From contig NZ_RIAS01000017.1 of the NCBI RefSeq assembly GCF_003719335.1, positions 1 to 64,000 of the forward strand: a DNA stretch of 64,000 bases, in the 5' to 3' direction. This document shows, piece by piece, positions 1 to 7,421 of the stretch. Made by a program: the position numbers and the translations under genes. The notes beneath the pieces are model-generated. The model was given only the letters and a program-made list of their open reading frames with translations. It ran no database searches and was not told the DNA's origin. The stretch comes from Paenibacillus amylolyticus (lineage in GTDB: Bacteria; Bacillota; Bacilli; Paenibacillales; Paenibacillaceae). Position 1 is the first letter of the stretch. Each line of letters starts with the position of its first letter.

Positions 1-747
1 AGTTCACAGATGGCATCCGAGATTACGCGTACCCAACAGACGATTCGTTCGATTACTGGTTCGTCGCCTTCGCTCTTTAGACCACCATATGGCGCCACCA
101 ATGCAACGTTGAAGTCGGTCATTAGCCAGAACGGATTGAGAGAAGTATTGTGGAATGTCGATTCACAGGATTGGAATGGGGCAAGTGCCTCACAGATTGT
201 AGCTGCCGTGAATCGTATGGCAAGCGGAGATGTTATTTTGATGCATGATCAGTACCAAACAACACTTCAGGCCATTCCACAGATTGCTCAGAATCTGAAA
301 AACCGTGGCCTGTGTGCCGGCATGATCTCTCCATCCACCGGACGAGCTGTTGCACCGGATGGGGCAACCAACAATCCACCCGCAACGACGGTGAGAATCG
401 AAACGGAGAATATGACCAAGAGCGGACAGTATACCGGGAACATCAGCTCCCCGTTCAACGGTGTTGTCCTGTATGCTAATAATGATGCCGTGCGGACGAC
501 GCATAACTTCTCAAGCGGAACGCATTCATTCGCTTTGCGAGGTGCGTCGAACAATGCCAATATGGCCAGAGTGGATCTAAAGATTGGCGGGCAGACGAAA
601 GGCACGTTTTATTTTGGAGGTAGCAGTCCCGCAGTGTATACGCTGAATAATATCAGTCATGGTACCGGAAATCAGGTGATTGAACTGATCGTAACAGCAG
701 ATGACGGTACATGGGACGCATATCTCGATTATTTGGAAATAAGTTAG
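1..747 (+). CDS. Polysaccharide deacetylase (NodB fold) with C-terminal carbohydrate-binding domain, 5' truncated
   Basis: The frame is open to base 1, so the N-terminus lies outside the window. What remains starts at NodB motif 3 (RPPYG), followed by motif 4 (VDSQDW) and motif 5 (VILMHD). The metal-binding motifs 1 and 2 must lie upstream. After a short linker (ATNNPPATT) comes a beta-rich domain of about 120 residues that begins RIETENM and ends DAYLDYLEIS, which resembles a CBM36/CBM6-type xylan-binding module. The family removes acetyl groups from xylan, chitin or peptidoglycan. The binding domain suggests a secreted plant-polysaccharide esterase, but the substrate is inferred. The gene ends at a TAG and is followed by a clear terminator. 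Confidence 0.85.
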   Translation, partial: SSQMASEITRTQQTIRSITGSSPSLFRPPYGATNATLKSVISQNGLREVLWNVDSQDWNGASASQIVAAVNRMASGDVILMHDQYQTTLQAIPQIAQNLKNRGLCAGMISPSTGRAVAPDGATNNPPATTVRIETENMTKSGQYTGNISSPFNGVVLYANNDAVRTTHNFSSGTHSFALRGASNNANMARVDLKIGGQTKGTFYFGGSSPAVYTLNNISHGTGNQVIELIVTADDGTWDAYLDYLEIS

Positions 748-804
748 TTCGCAAATTAACCGTTTTGAAGGGGAGCATTTTACCGTTAATGTTAATATGA
801 AACG

Positions 805-857
805 GGCTATTTCAATGACACGCATTTGGTTGTGTCGTCAGCGAAATAGCCTTTTTT
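805..857 (+). terminator. Intrinsic terminator after the deacetylase
   Basis: GGCTATTTC (805-813) pairs with GAAATAGCC (843-851) and is followed by six T. The long loop holds a second small stem (GACAC/GTGTC). Confidence 0.8.
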
Positions 858-885
858 GCGTTTATGCAAGCGAAGATAAAAAAAG

Positions 886-913
886 TGAAAACAAAATGTG
901 ACCAAATGTCGTC
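886..913 (+). promoter_or_regulatory. Putative ECF-type promoter of the sigma/anti-sigma operon
   Basis: TGAAAAC at 886-892 and CGTC at 910-913 are separated by 17 bases. This fits the -35 TGAAAC / -10 CGTC pattern of Bacillus ECF sigma factors (SigM/SigW group). It lies 40 bases before the sigma gene, as expected for autoregulation. Seen by eye only. Confidence 0.5.
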
Positions 914-952
914 CGTAAGAGTGTTTAGGGTATAAAGGAGGGCACAACAACC

Positions 953-1447
953 ATGCAGCAAACAACATCTCAACCAAGTGATGAAGTTACGAACATCTAT
1001 GATACATACGCGGATACGCTGTTCCGGATTGCAATGGTTCACCTCGGCAGGCGGGAAGACGCGGAAGAAGCTACTCAGGACACATTCATCAAATGGATGG
1101 AAAAAGCGCCTGCGTTCAACGATGCGGAACATCAAAAAGCATGGATGATTCGGGTGATTACCAATCATTGCAAATCCTTGCTTCGTAAAGGCTGGCGTAA
1201 ACGGGAAGTCAAGCTGGAAGCCGTGGAGCCCATCACGCTGGATAATTCTGAAGATCGGGCTTTGATTGAACTAGTGTTGTCTCTGCCCGTGAAATATAGA
1301 TCGGTAGTTCATCTCTATTATTACGAAGACTATGGTATCCGGGACATTAGCAAGATTTTAGAGATTAGTGAATCAGCTGTGAAGATGAGATTACAACGGG
1401 GGAGACAACTGTTAAAACTGGAGCTTGAAGGGGAGGAACAACCATGA
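953..1447 (+). CDS. RNA polymerase sigma factor, ECF subfamily
   Basis: The product is 164 residues, normal for an ECF sigma factor. Region 2 covers about residues 8-65 (core around GRREDAEEATQDTFIKW, which binds core RNA polymerase and the -10 element). Region 4 covers about 105-160 and includes LPVKYRSVVHLYYYEDYG and the recognition helix SESAVKMRLQRGR. The ATG at 953 is chosen because AAAGGAGGG (934-942) sits at good spacing. The stop overlaps the start of the next gene by four bases (ATGA), so the sigma factor and its presumed anti-sigma factor are translationally coupled. A candidate ECF promoter directly upstream suggests autoregulation. The signal sensed is unknown. Confidence 0.9.
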   Translation: MQQTTSQPSDEVTNIYDTYADTLFRIAMVHLGRREDAEEATQDTFIKWMEKAPAFNDAEHQKAWMIRVITNHCKSLLRKGWRKREVKLEAVEPITLDNSEDRALIELVLSLPVKYRSVVHLYYYEDYGIRDISKILEISESAVKMRLQRGRQLLKLELEGEEQP

Positions 1448-2463
1448 ATGAACAACAATTCAAACAACGATATAAGAAAGCGGTGGATCAGATGAAAACA
1501 GATGACCAGATGAAAAAAAGAATCGAACAGAACGTGAATGTCCAGCGTCAATCCACGAAACGCCCTCGTAAATCGCTGTACATCGCAGCGAGTGTTGTAG
1601 TCGCAACAAGCATTGGATTGGCAGCACCAACGGTATGGCAACAATGGGGTGGAACGACTGCACCTGCAAAAGAGACTGCGTTAAATTCCGGAGAGGTTAA
1701 CCAAGGCAAGGTTACCAAAGGAAAGACTGCGATCAAAACTGAAAACTCAAACATTGTTCCCGTAGAGATTCCGAAGACTGAGTTACCCAGTAATGATAAG
1801 AATGTTAAGGCAGACATGATTGGACTAGTTGTTTATCATGGCAACGTCTACACCGAATCTGCGACAACGGTGGATGGGGCAGATGCCTTGTCGCTCCGCG
1901 GTGAGAAACTGGGCAAAACGACTGGTGGCATCCATGAGCGAAGTGGTGAGGATGACTACAAAGAGCTGGCCTCGACGATTGGTACAGCAGATATTTACAC
2001 CGTGAAAGGATACGATTCTGATTTTCGGATTATGTCTTATACGGAAATAGACGGTCAAGTCTATGCACAACTGTTTGATAAAACCAATGGTATATCGGTC
2101 AGCGGCCTATCTGATCTCCTCGGCAAGCTGAACATGAAGGATCATGTGACTGCGGCACAGTGGGAGAGCTTTGATAGCTGGAATAACGGGTTGCAGCAGC
2201 TCCAGCAGTTTCCGGTAGACGACTCACTGAACAACTTTATTGATGCACTATCTCTAGCAGCTCCGGTAGCAGCCAGTCCTGAACTGGATGAACGTCTCTA
2301 TGGTAGAGAAGATCGTAAAATGATTTATTTGACTCTTGAGGATAAAACCAAGGTTAAACTTGTCCTGTTCGGAGAGGAAGGCATGGTACGTTACGGCTTT
2401 GCGCCTGTATTTTTTAAAGTGGAGCAGGGGGCATTCCAGCAATTTTGGAACAGTCTTAAGTAA
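1444..2463 (+). CDS. Putative membrane anti-sigma factor
   Basis: The protein has 339 residues. A charged cytoplasmic stretch of about 45 residues (many Lys and Gln) precedes one transmembrane helix near residues 45-62 (around YIAASVVVATSIGLAAP). About 270 extracytoplasmic residues follow. This topology and the four-base overlap with the ECF sigma gene are typical of anti-sigma factors that hold the sigma at the membrane. No zinc-binding anti-sigma HxxxCxxC motif is visible, so it is not of the RsiW/ZAS type. The outer domain is not one I recognise and may be the sensor. The function is inferred from context and topology. Confidence 0.7.
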   Translation: MNEQQFKQRYKKAVDQMKTDDQMKKRIEQNVNVQRQSTKRPRKSLYIAASVVVATSIGLAAPTVWQQWGGTTAPAKETALNSGEVNQGKVTKGKTAIKTENSNIVPVEIPKTELPSNDKNVKADMIGLVVYHGNVYTESATTVDGADALSLRGEKLGKTTGGIHERSGEDDYKELASTIGTADIYTVKGYDSDFRIMSYTEIDGQVYAQLFDKTNGISVSGLSDLLGKLNMKDHVTAAQWESFDSWNNGLQQLQQFPVDDSLNNFIDALSLAAPVAASPELDERLYGREDRKMIYLTLEDKTKVKLVLFGEEGMVRYGFAPVFFKVEQGAFQQFWNSLK

Positions 2464-2530
2464 ATAAAAGAGCTGCTTGGATGAGCAGAATGAGCTACCT
2501 GGGTATGTAGAACGAGCTACAGTATACAAA

Positions 2531-2560
2531 GAGAACAGCCATCTGGCTGCTCTCTTTTTT
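2531..2560 (+). terminator. Intrinsic terminator after the anti-sigma gene
   Basis: GAGAACAGCC (2531-2540) and GGCTGCTCTC (2545-2554) form a near-perfect stem with a 4-base loop, followed by six T. Confidence 0.85.
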
Positions 2561-2607
2561 GATGCACATACGGTCGAAGAGTCAGAAAAGTTGTTCGCAA
2601 TGAAGAC

Positions 2608-3471
2608 CTAGAAGGTTGCACACTTCTCATTTAGCAGCCTCATGAACTGCTGTAGCGCACTGCTGACATATCGATTTTCACCCCGTACAAATGTGGTTGT
2701 AGTCGGTGTGAGTACATCGGATAGATTGTGTAACGTGTATGCCTCAGGTTTATTGTGAACAACGCTACAGGGCATAATTGTCACAGCGATTCCGGATTCT
2801 ACACAGCTAAGTAGATTTTCCATTGTACTGACTTCGATCAATCTTTTGGCCGACAGCCCCTCCTCTGCCAAAAACTTCTCTGTAATTTCACGGTACGGAC
2901 ATCCTTGGGGAAAGACAACCCATGAAAGTTGACAAAATGACTCCAAAGGTGACTCCATTCGTTTCGAGATGATGTGAACCGTATCCTGCATCTCATATTC
3001 CACCTTTAACCCTTCCTTCACGCAGGCCCCGCTAATGAAAGCACCATCCAGTTCAGAAGACCGAATTTTATGCCTTAGTACTTTGGGGGAGGTAGCGTTC
3101 ACCAGCGAAATGGATACGTCTGGATACGTCATCTGATACTCATTCAAAATCTCGATGAAACGACGTGAAGCAGCGGTCTCGACGATTCCGATTTTCAACG
3201 TACCCGATGGTTCCTCCGGATCGGCCATCTCTTGTTGCAAATCATGTAGTAGACCTCGAATCCGTGCCGCATAAGCAAGAAACTGCGTCCCTTTTTCCGT
3301 GGGTATCACCCCTTTGGAAGATCGGTTAAACAACTGTACCTGGTATTCTTCCTCCAGTTTTTTGATCCGTGTCGTGACATTAGACTGGGCGTAGTTTAGT
3401 TCTTTGGCTGCTTGTGAGATTTTGCCCGAGCGTCCAACGGCCAGCATAATATCAATATCAGATAGTTCCAT
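2608..3471 (-). CDS. LysR-family transcriptional regulator
   Basis: The product is 287 residues, typical for the family. An N-terminal winged helix-turn-helix lies at about residues 1-60 (SGKISQAAKELNYAQSNVT, then IKKLEEEYQVQLFNR). The co-inducer domain spans about 90-287. It is divergent from the Old Yellow Enzyme gene, the usual LysR arrangement in which the regulator controls its neighbour. The space between them contains an ATC-N9-GAT palindrome (3546-3562), the classic LysR box. The inducer is unknown. Context suggests reactive electrophiles or the substrate of the reductase. Confidence 0.9.
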   Translation of the reverse strand: MELSDIDIMLAVGRSGKISQAAKELNYAQSNVTTRIKKLEEEYQVQLFNRSSKGVIPTEKGTQFLAYAARIRGLLHDLQQEMADPEEPSGTLKIGIVETAASRRFIEILNEYQMTYPDVSISLVNATSPKVLRHKIRSSELDGAFISGACVKEGLKVEYEMQDTVHIISKRMESPLESFCQLSWVVFPQGCPYREITEKFLAEEGLSAKRLIEVSTMENLLSCVESGIAVTIMPCSVVHNKPEAYTLHNLSDVLTPTTTTFVRGENRYVSSALQQFMRLLNEKCATF

Positions 3472-3508
3472 GACAGCCTCCCGAACAGCAATTTTTTTAG
3501 GCGAAAAA

Positions 3509-3524
3509 AAGAACGATTGTTCTT
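3509..3524. promoter_or_regulatory. Inverted repeat in the lysR/OYE intergenic region
   Basis: AAGAAC and GTTCTT are separated by GATT, a perfect 6-bp inverted repeat 38 bases upstream of the lysR start. It could be a second regulator site. No protein can be assigned. Confidence 0.4.
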
Positions 3525-3545
3525 CGTTATTCCTTTAAGGAAAGG

Positions 3546-3562
3546 TATCACTCTCAGTGATA
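3546..3562. promoter_or_regulatory. LysR-type operator (ATC-N9-GAT)
   Basis: TATCACT and AGTGATA flank CTC, a perfect 7-bp inverted repeat that contains ATC-N9-GAT (3547-3561). It lies 83 bases upstream of the OYE start and 75 bases upstream of lysR. Confidence 0.6.
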
Positions 3563-3644
3563 GTCCTATATATTCTAATCATTTTACGATATGTCTTATT
3601 CGTTCTACAATAGTTTTAATTTCAAACAGAGAAGAGGAAATGAC

Positions 3645-4700
3645 ATGTCTAAATCCAATTTAAATATGTTTCAACCTGTAACGATCAACCAATGGAAGCT
3701 TCGCAACCGTATCGTGATGGCTCCACTGACCAGAGGTTTTGCACGGGATGAGGACGGAACGGTAACCGATGAGATTGCTGCTTATTACGAACAACGAGCT
3801 AGAGATGGCGTAGGTTTGATCATTACGGAAGGCATTAATCCGATGCTTTCAGGCAAAGGGACATACGGGATACCTGGATTATACACGGGGGCACAGATCG
3901 CTTCATGGAAAAAGGTAACAGAGGCTGTTCATCGACACGGCGGTACGATCATCGCACAATTATGGCATGTGGGGCGCCTCTCGCATTCCGACTTGATCGG
4001 AAGGAAGCCCCAAGCACCTTCACCCATCCAAGCGGAGGGGAAGGTGCATAAACTTCACAAGCCCTATGAGTGCCCTCAAGCCATGACTCCATTGGAGATC
4101 GAGGATGCCGTCTATCATTTTCAGATGGCTGCGCGCAATGCAGTTTTGTCAGGGTTTGACGGGGTTGAGCTCCATGCAGCACATGGGTATCTGATTGATC
4201 AATTCATCAATGAGCGTACGAACAAACGAACAGACCAATATGGCGGCGGTCTTCAGGAGAGACTTCGTTTTTTGAGAGAGATTATTGAGGCGGTAAAAAA
4301 AGAAATCAGCGTGGAACGCATAAGCATCCGGTTTTCCGAAAAAAAAGATGATGATCCTTCTTATTCATGGGCCTCTAGAGTCGAGACTCTCCACGCCTAT
4401 CTGGCGCTGTTTCGTGAAACGGGCATCACCATTCTGCACCCTTCAACCGAAAGTTACGCAAGTGTCTGGTTAGATGGACTCAACTTCCATCAGGCCATTC
4501 GGACACAATGGAAACACATCATGATCGGAGTAGGAAATCTTAGTCTGGAGACAGCAGAAGAGGCAATTAAGGGCAGTGTAATTGATCTGGCGGCTTTTGG
4601 CCGACCATTCATTGCCAACCCTGATCTGGTACACAAGTGTAAGTCAGGAATTCCGCTAACAGCATACGATAGCACCAGACACTTATCCGTTTTAATATGA
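3645..4700 (+). CDS. Old Yellow Enzyme family NADH:flavin oxidoreductase
   Basis: This FMN-dependent TIM-barrel ene-reductase has 351 residues. It shows RNRIVMAPLTR near the N-terminus, QLWHVGR about residue 107, the HxxH pair in VELHAAHGYLIDQF, the RTDQYGGG loop and the C-terminal phosphate-binding AFGRPFIANPDL. The family reduces activated C=C bonds such as those of enones, maleimides and quinones. HxxH is YqjM-like, but the flavin loop has Thr (APLTR) where YqjM has Cys, so it mixes classical and YqjM-type traits. The ATG at 3645 is preferred over 3591 because GAAGAGG precedes it at good spacing. It is divergent from lysR, and its 3' end overlaps the convergent HxlR gene by 9 bp. The part after residue 220 (SEKKDDDPSYSW) diverges from the usual family pattern. 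Confidence 0.9.
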   Translation: MSKSNLNMFQPVTINQWKLRNRIVMAPLTRGFARDEDGTVTDEIAAYYEQRARDGVGLIITEGINPMLSGKGTYGIPGLYTGAQIASWKKVTEAVHRHGGTIIAQLWHVGRLSHSDLIGRKPQAPSPIQAEGKVHKLHKPYECPQAMTPLEIEDAVYHFQMAARNAVLSGFDGVELHAAHGYLIDQFINERTNKRTDQYGGGLQERLRFLREIIEAVKKEISVERISIRFSEKKDDDPSYSWASRVETLHAYLALFRETGITILHPSTESYASVWLDGLNFHQAIRTQWKHIMIGVGNLSLETAEEAIKGSVIDLAAFGRPFIANPDLVHKCKSGIPLTAYDSTRHLSVLI

Positions 4701-5033
4701 ATCCGAAGCTTGCTGCATATTTTTTTGACCCCATAACACCATCGATTCAATTAAAGGAACCAGTTCTTTGCCAGATAGTGTGAGTGAATATTCGACTCTT
4801 GGCGGAATTTCGTTATATTGCTCCCGATGCACGATTCCGTATTGAATCAAATCTTTCAAACAATTCGTTAACATCGTTGGTGTGATGCCGGGCAGCCTTC
4901 TTTTTAATTCGTTATATCGAATACTGTCATCTTCACTCAGGATCGCCAGAATTGGCAGATTCCACTTGCCGCCAATCACCTGAAAAGCATACGTAGCTGG
5001 ACAGAGTTGATCAAAATTAAAATCATATTTCAC
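4692..5033 (-). CDS. HxlR-type (DUF24/MarR-like) winged-helix regulator
   Basis: The protein has 113 residues and the typical HxlR core: CPATYAFQVIGGKWNLPIL, then FNELKRRLPGIT-like helices (here YNELKRRLPGITPTMLTNCLKDL) and a wing ending in YSLTLSGKEL. Cys11 sits just before the first core helix, the position of the redox-sensing Cys of YodB, CatR and HypR in Bacillus. A second Cys lies in the recognition-helix region (TNCLKDL). Bacillus homologues respond to diamide, quinones or hypochlorite and control nitroreductases or oxidoreductases. Here it lies between an OYE-type reductase (convergent, 9-bp overlap) and an SpxH-like gene (divergent), which supports an electrophile-sensing role by inference. 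Confidence 0.9.
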   Translation of the reverse strand: MKYDFNFDQLCPATYAFQVIGGKWNLPILAILSEDDSIRYNELKRRLPGITPTMLTNCLKDLIQYGIVHREQYNEIPPRVEYSLTLSGKELVPLIESMVLWGQKNMQQASDSY

Positions 5034-5047
5034 GCGAAAACCTCCAT

Positions 5048-5068
5048 TAGTATACTTTTTGATACTTA
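5048..5068. promoter_or_regulatory. Candidate HxlR operator
   Basis: AGTAT (5049-5053) and ATACT (5062-5066) are inverted around an 8-base spacer that holds a T-run, directly upstream of the HxlR gene and facing the SpxH-like gene. Its shape is similar to YodB/HypR-type operators. Confidence 0.45.
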
Positions 5069-5165
5069 GTCAGAAAAAGAATCGTACTTGTTCTGTAGAT
5101 TGTAGATATTATAATCATACTAACACAAAATTAATTCAATAGATAAGATCAAAAAGGATGGGATA

Positions 5166-6083
5166 ATGATGAGTAATGAATCCATGATGTGTGATTTGGA
5201 AACGGGTGTATGTGGTGTAAGTGATGAAGAAGAAATGCAAGTGATTAATCTAATGGAGGAAGAGAAAAAAATAACACTTTATTATGCTACAGACCCCATA
5301 TGCTCACACTGCTGGGCACTGGAACCTGTGTTGAATCGATTTGTAGAAGAGTACGGTCATTATTTTAATGTGGAGACTAAAATGGGTGGTTTGTTAGCAA
5401 GCTGGGAAGGGTTCTCCGATGGGGCAAATGGTATTCAGAAACCTGCTGATGTGGCAGGCCATTGGAGAGAAGTGGGCGAGCACTCACGGATGCCGATTGA
5501 CGGTTCCGTTTGGCTTGAGAACCCAATCCAGTCTTCCTATCCGCCTTCTCGTGTGTTCAAAGTCATAGAGCGGATATATCCTGGGAAAGAACAAGCCTTT
5601 CTAAGAATTGCACGTGAAGCCGTATTTGCGATGAATCGAAATATTGGAGAAGATGCCGTGTTGATTGAGCTTGTGGATCAATTGGGTCTCAATGGAAAAG
5701 AAATCGTGCACAGCGCTGCTCAGCAATCTGCACAAGACATGTTAGAAGAAGATTTTGAGATGACCGCCCGGCTTGGCGTTCGAGGTTTCCCCTCCATTAT
5801 TATTGTCAATCAAGAGCAACAGGGAATCAAAGTGGTAGGAGCTCGCGCATTGGAAACGTATGTTCAAGCACTACAACAGATTCTGGGTGAAACGCCGAGG
5901 CCGAAGAAGATTGCTGGATTGTCTCACAAAATGAAAGAAGGACATCTTCTGTTCTCCAAAGAAATTGAAGTACTGTATGACGTGGAGAAGGATGCTGTGG
6001 AGTCATTTGTACAATCTGAATTAGAAGAGGGCACCTATCAGGTACGGCATATCTTAAATGAATTCGCTGTTAAGCGCGTGTAA
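5166..6083 (+). CDS. DsbA/FrnE-fold thioredoxin-like protein, SpxH (YjbH)-like
   Basis: The protein has 305 residues. A thioredoxin-like start, ITLYYATDPICSHCWALEP, gives a CxxC at Cys46-Cys49, and the SHCW-LEP pattern matches the ClpXP adaptor SpxH/YjbH and FrnE-type DsbA proteins. A cis-proline loop is seen in GVRGFPSIIIV. No signal peptide is visible, so the protein should be cytoplasmic. The extreme N-terminus holds an extra Cys pair (Cys9 and Cys16 in MMCDLETGVCG). SpxH delivers the thiol-stress regulator Spx to ClpXP. Whether this paralogue does that or acts as a disulfide isomerase is not decided by sequence. AAGGATGG precedes two in-frame ATG codons (5166, 5169). It is divergent from the HxlR gene. 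Confidence 0.8.
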   Translation: MMSNESMMCDLETGVCGVSDEEEMQVINLMEEEKKITLYYATDPICSHCWALEPVLNRFVEEYGHYFNVETKMGGLLASWEGFSDGANGIQKPADVAGHWREVGEHSRMPIDGSVWLENPIQSSYPPSRVFKVIERIYPGKEQAFLRIAREAVFAMNRNIGEDAVLIELVDQLGLNGKEIVHSAAQQSAQDMLEEDFEMTARLGVRGFPSIIIVNQEQQGIKVVGARALETYVQALQQILGETPRPKKIAGLSHKMKEGHLLFSKEIEVLYDVEKDAVESFVQSELEEGTYQVRHILNEFAVKRV

Positions 6084-6286
6084 CTGAACCAGGAAAAAGA
6101 TAACAATATAATTAGTACATTTATCCATGTATTATTGCAAAATCTTCGAGGTCTGTATTCAAAAAAAGTCACATTAATACATGTGAATATGGGTTGATAA
6201 TATATGTAGTGTATCCCTGATCTGAATCCACATAGTGAAGTAAATGTATTTTATTAGTTCACTTGCTCTAATCTGATATTAAGTAA

Positions 6287-6318
6287 AAGCAGCTACCTTG
6301 GATGGTAGCTGCTTTTTT
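6287..6318 (+). terminator. Intrinsic terminator after the SpxH-like gene
   Basis: AGCAGCTACC (6288-6297) pairs with GGTAGCTGCT (6304-6313) and runs into seven T. It lies in the convergent gap before the GNAT gene. The 200 bases before it (6084-6286) hold no recognisable gene. Confidence 0.85.
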
Positions 6319-6347
6319 TAGATGATATGTTTTAAACGGTAAGCTTC

Positions 6348-6914
6348 TTAAAAGAGGTTCTTGAAATAAACCAGATGATCCGTCCATTCCTCATGTTCAT
6401 AGATAAAACCTTTGCGAATACATTCGAACTCCAGACCGACACTTTCAGCCAGCTTGATTGAGGACAGGTTATCCAGATTGATATGTGCTTCCAAACGGTG
6501 GAATTTTAAAGACTCGGCTGCAATACGGAGGACCTGACTTACTGCTTCTTTGCCGTATCCTTTTTTCCAGTGCTGATTGTGAATGGTGTACCCAAAGCTC
6601 GCCCACTGAAAAGGTTCTCTCGCCAAGGTGGCAATATCGATCATGCCCAAGTGAGTGCCGTCTTCTTTGCGGAAAACCCCAAAGACATATACTTTATCGT
6701 TAAGCGCCAGTTCCTGATGCCTTGCTACCAGACGCTCGAACCATTCTAATGTACATTCACTCATATCCATTTTTCCAGGATCGTGTCGATGCTGGGAGGG
6801 AGAACGGCTCTCGAATTCGTGAAGCCAGTTCTCGTAATCTTCATCTTGTAGTGGGCGGATCACGAGTCTTTCGGTCTCCGACATGTAATCAAATTTATCT
6901 TTAATACTACTCAA
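6348..6914 (-). CDS. GNAT acetyltransferase, RimJ/RimL type
   Basis: The protein has 188 residues. It begins ETERLVIRPLQDEDYENW, the usual opening of RimJ/RimL-type GNATs. The acetyl-CoA motif A region lies around GYTIHNQHWKKGYGKEAVSQVL, and the motif B region around HRLEAHINLDNLSSIKLAESVGLEFECIRKG. This group acetylates protein N-termini or small molecules; the substrate is not predictable. The start is a TTG at 6914, chosen because GTAAGGAG lies 8 bases upstream. The next Met (SETERL) has no comparable site. Confidence 0.85.
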   Translation of the reverse strand: MSSIKDKFDYMSETERLVIRPLQDEDYENWLHEFESRSPSQHRHDPGKMDMSECTLEWFERLVARHQELALNDKVYVFGVFRKEDGTHLGMIDIATLAREPFQWASFGYTIHNQHWKKGYGKEAVSQVLRIAAESLKFHRLEAHINLDNLSSIKLAESVGLEFECIRKGFIYEHEEWTDHLVYFKNLF

Positions 6915-7123
6915 TAGAACATCTCCTTACACTATGCAACGTTATCATCGTTATGAATCGTTATGAATTGCATGTCTCTCTGTCGGAGGACAGAATTAAC
7001 TCCAGTGTAACACAGATCATTTCTAATGTTGGTTGGATAATGTCTCAAGGATTCACACGCAATGAATGTGCAATCACCCAATATCACGGCTATGCTCAAT
7101 AATGCAATAGCCCTAAAGGGTGA

Positions 7124-7141
7124 TTGTGCCTATTTTCACGA
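7124..7141. promoter_or_regulatory. Putative Rex (NADH-sensing repressor) site
   Basis: TTGTGC-N6-TCACGA matches the Rex consensus TTGTGA-N6-TCACAA at 10 of 12 fixed positions. Rex represses cydABCD in Bacillus subtilis, and this site lies about 300 bases before cydA and 60 bases before the candidate promoter. Confidence 0.5.
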
Positions 7142-7199
7142 AGTTGTCAGAAAGAGTTGAGCCTTTCTTGAACGTTTATGAACAAGGGGGTATCAGTGA

Positions 7200-7227
7200 T
7201 TGAATTGCTTAAAATTAAGGATATAAT
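7200..7227 (+). promoter_or_regulatory. Candidate sigma-A promoter for cydABDC
   Basis: TTGAAT (7200-7205), a 16-base spacer and TATAAT (7222-7227). Confidence 0.5.
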
Positions 7228-7421
7228 AATTTTGATTATTAGGTCTAAGCCAAAGATTAAGGGGTGACGTAAATCTGGGAGTAGGGAACATCCAACCTTG
7301 GATAGCGTTCAAGTGTTACAGAATTAAATGCACTGGACATGTGGCAACCTATCCTTGTATTTTGGTTTGTGATTTTTTTCTCATAATGAATCGAATGGAA
7401 TTTGAGAGGAGACAATGCAAA

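Larger units (their letters stand above)
6915..7421 (+). other. 507-bp intergenic region and leader of the cyd operon
   Basis: No gene is supported here. It holds a Rex-like palindrome (7124-7141), a sigma-A-like promoter (7200-7227) and, if that promoter is used, an untranslated leader of about 190 bases before cydA. The leader is not one I recognise as a riboswitch and its function is open. Confidence 0.6.

Noticed and set aside
7050-7080. Second possible Rex-like site around CACACGCAATGAATGTG
   Set aside because: The arms are in the order CACA...TGTG, the reverse of the Rex consensus TTGTGA...TCACAA.
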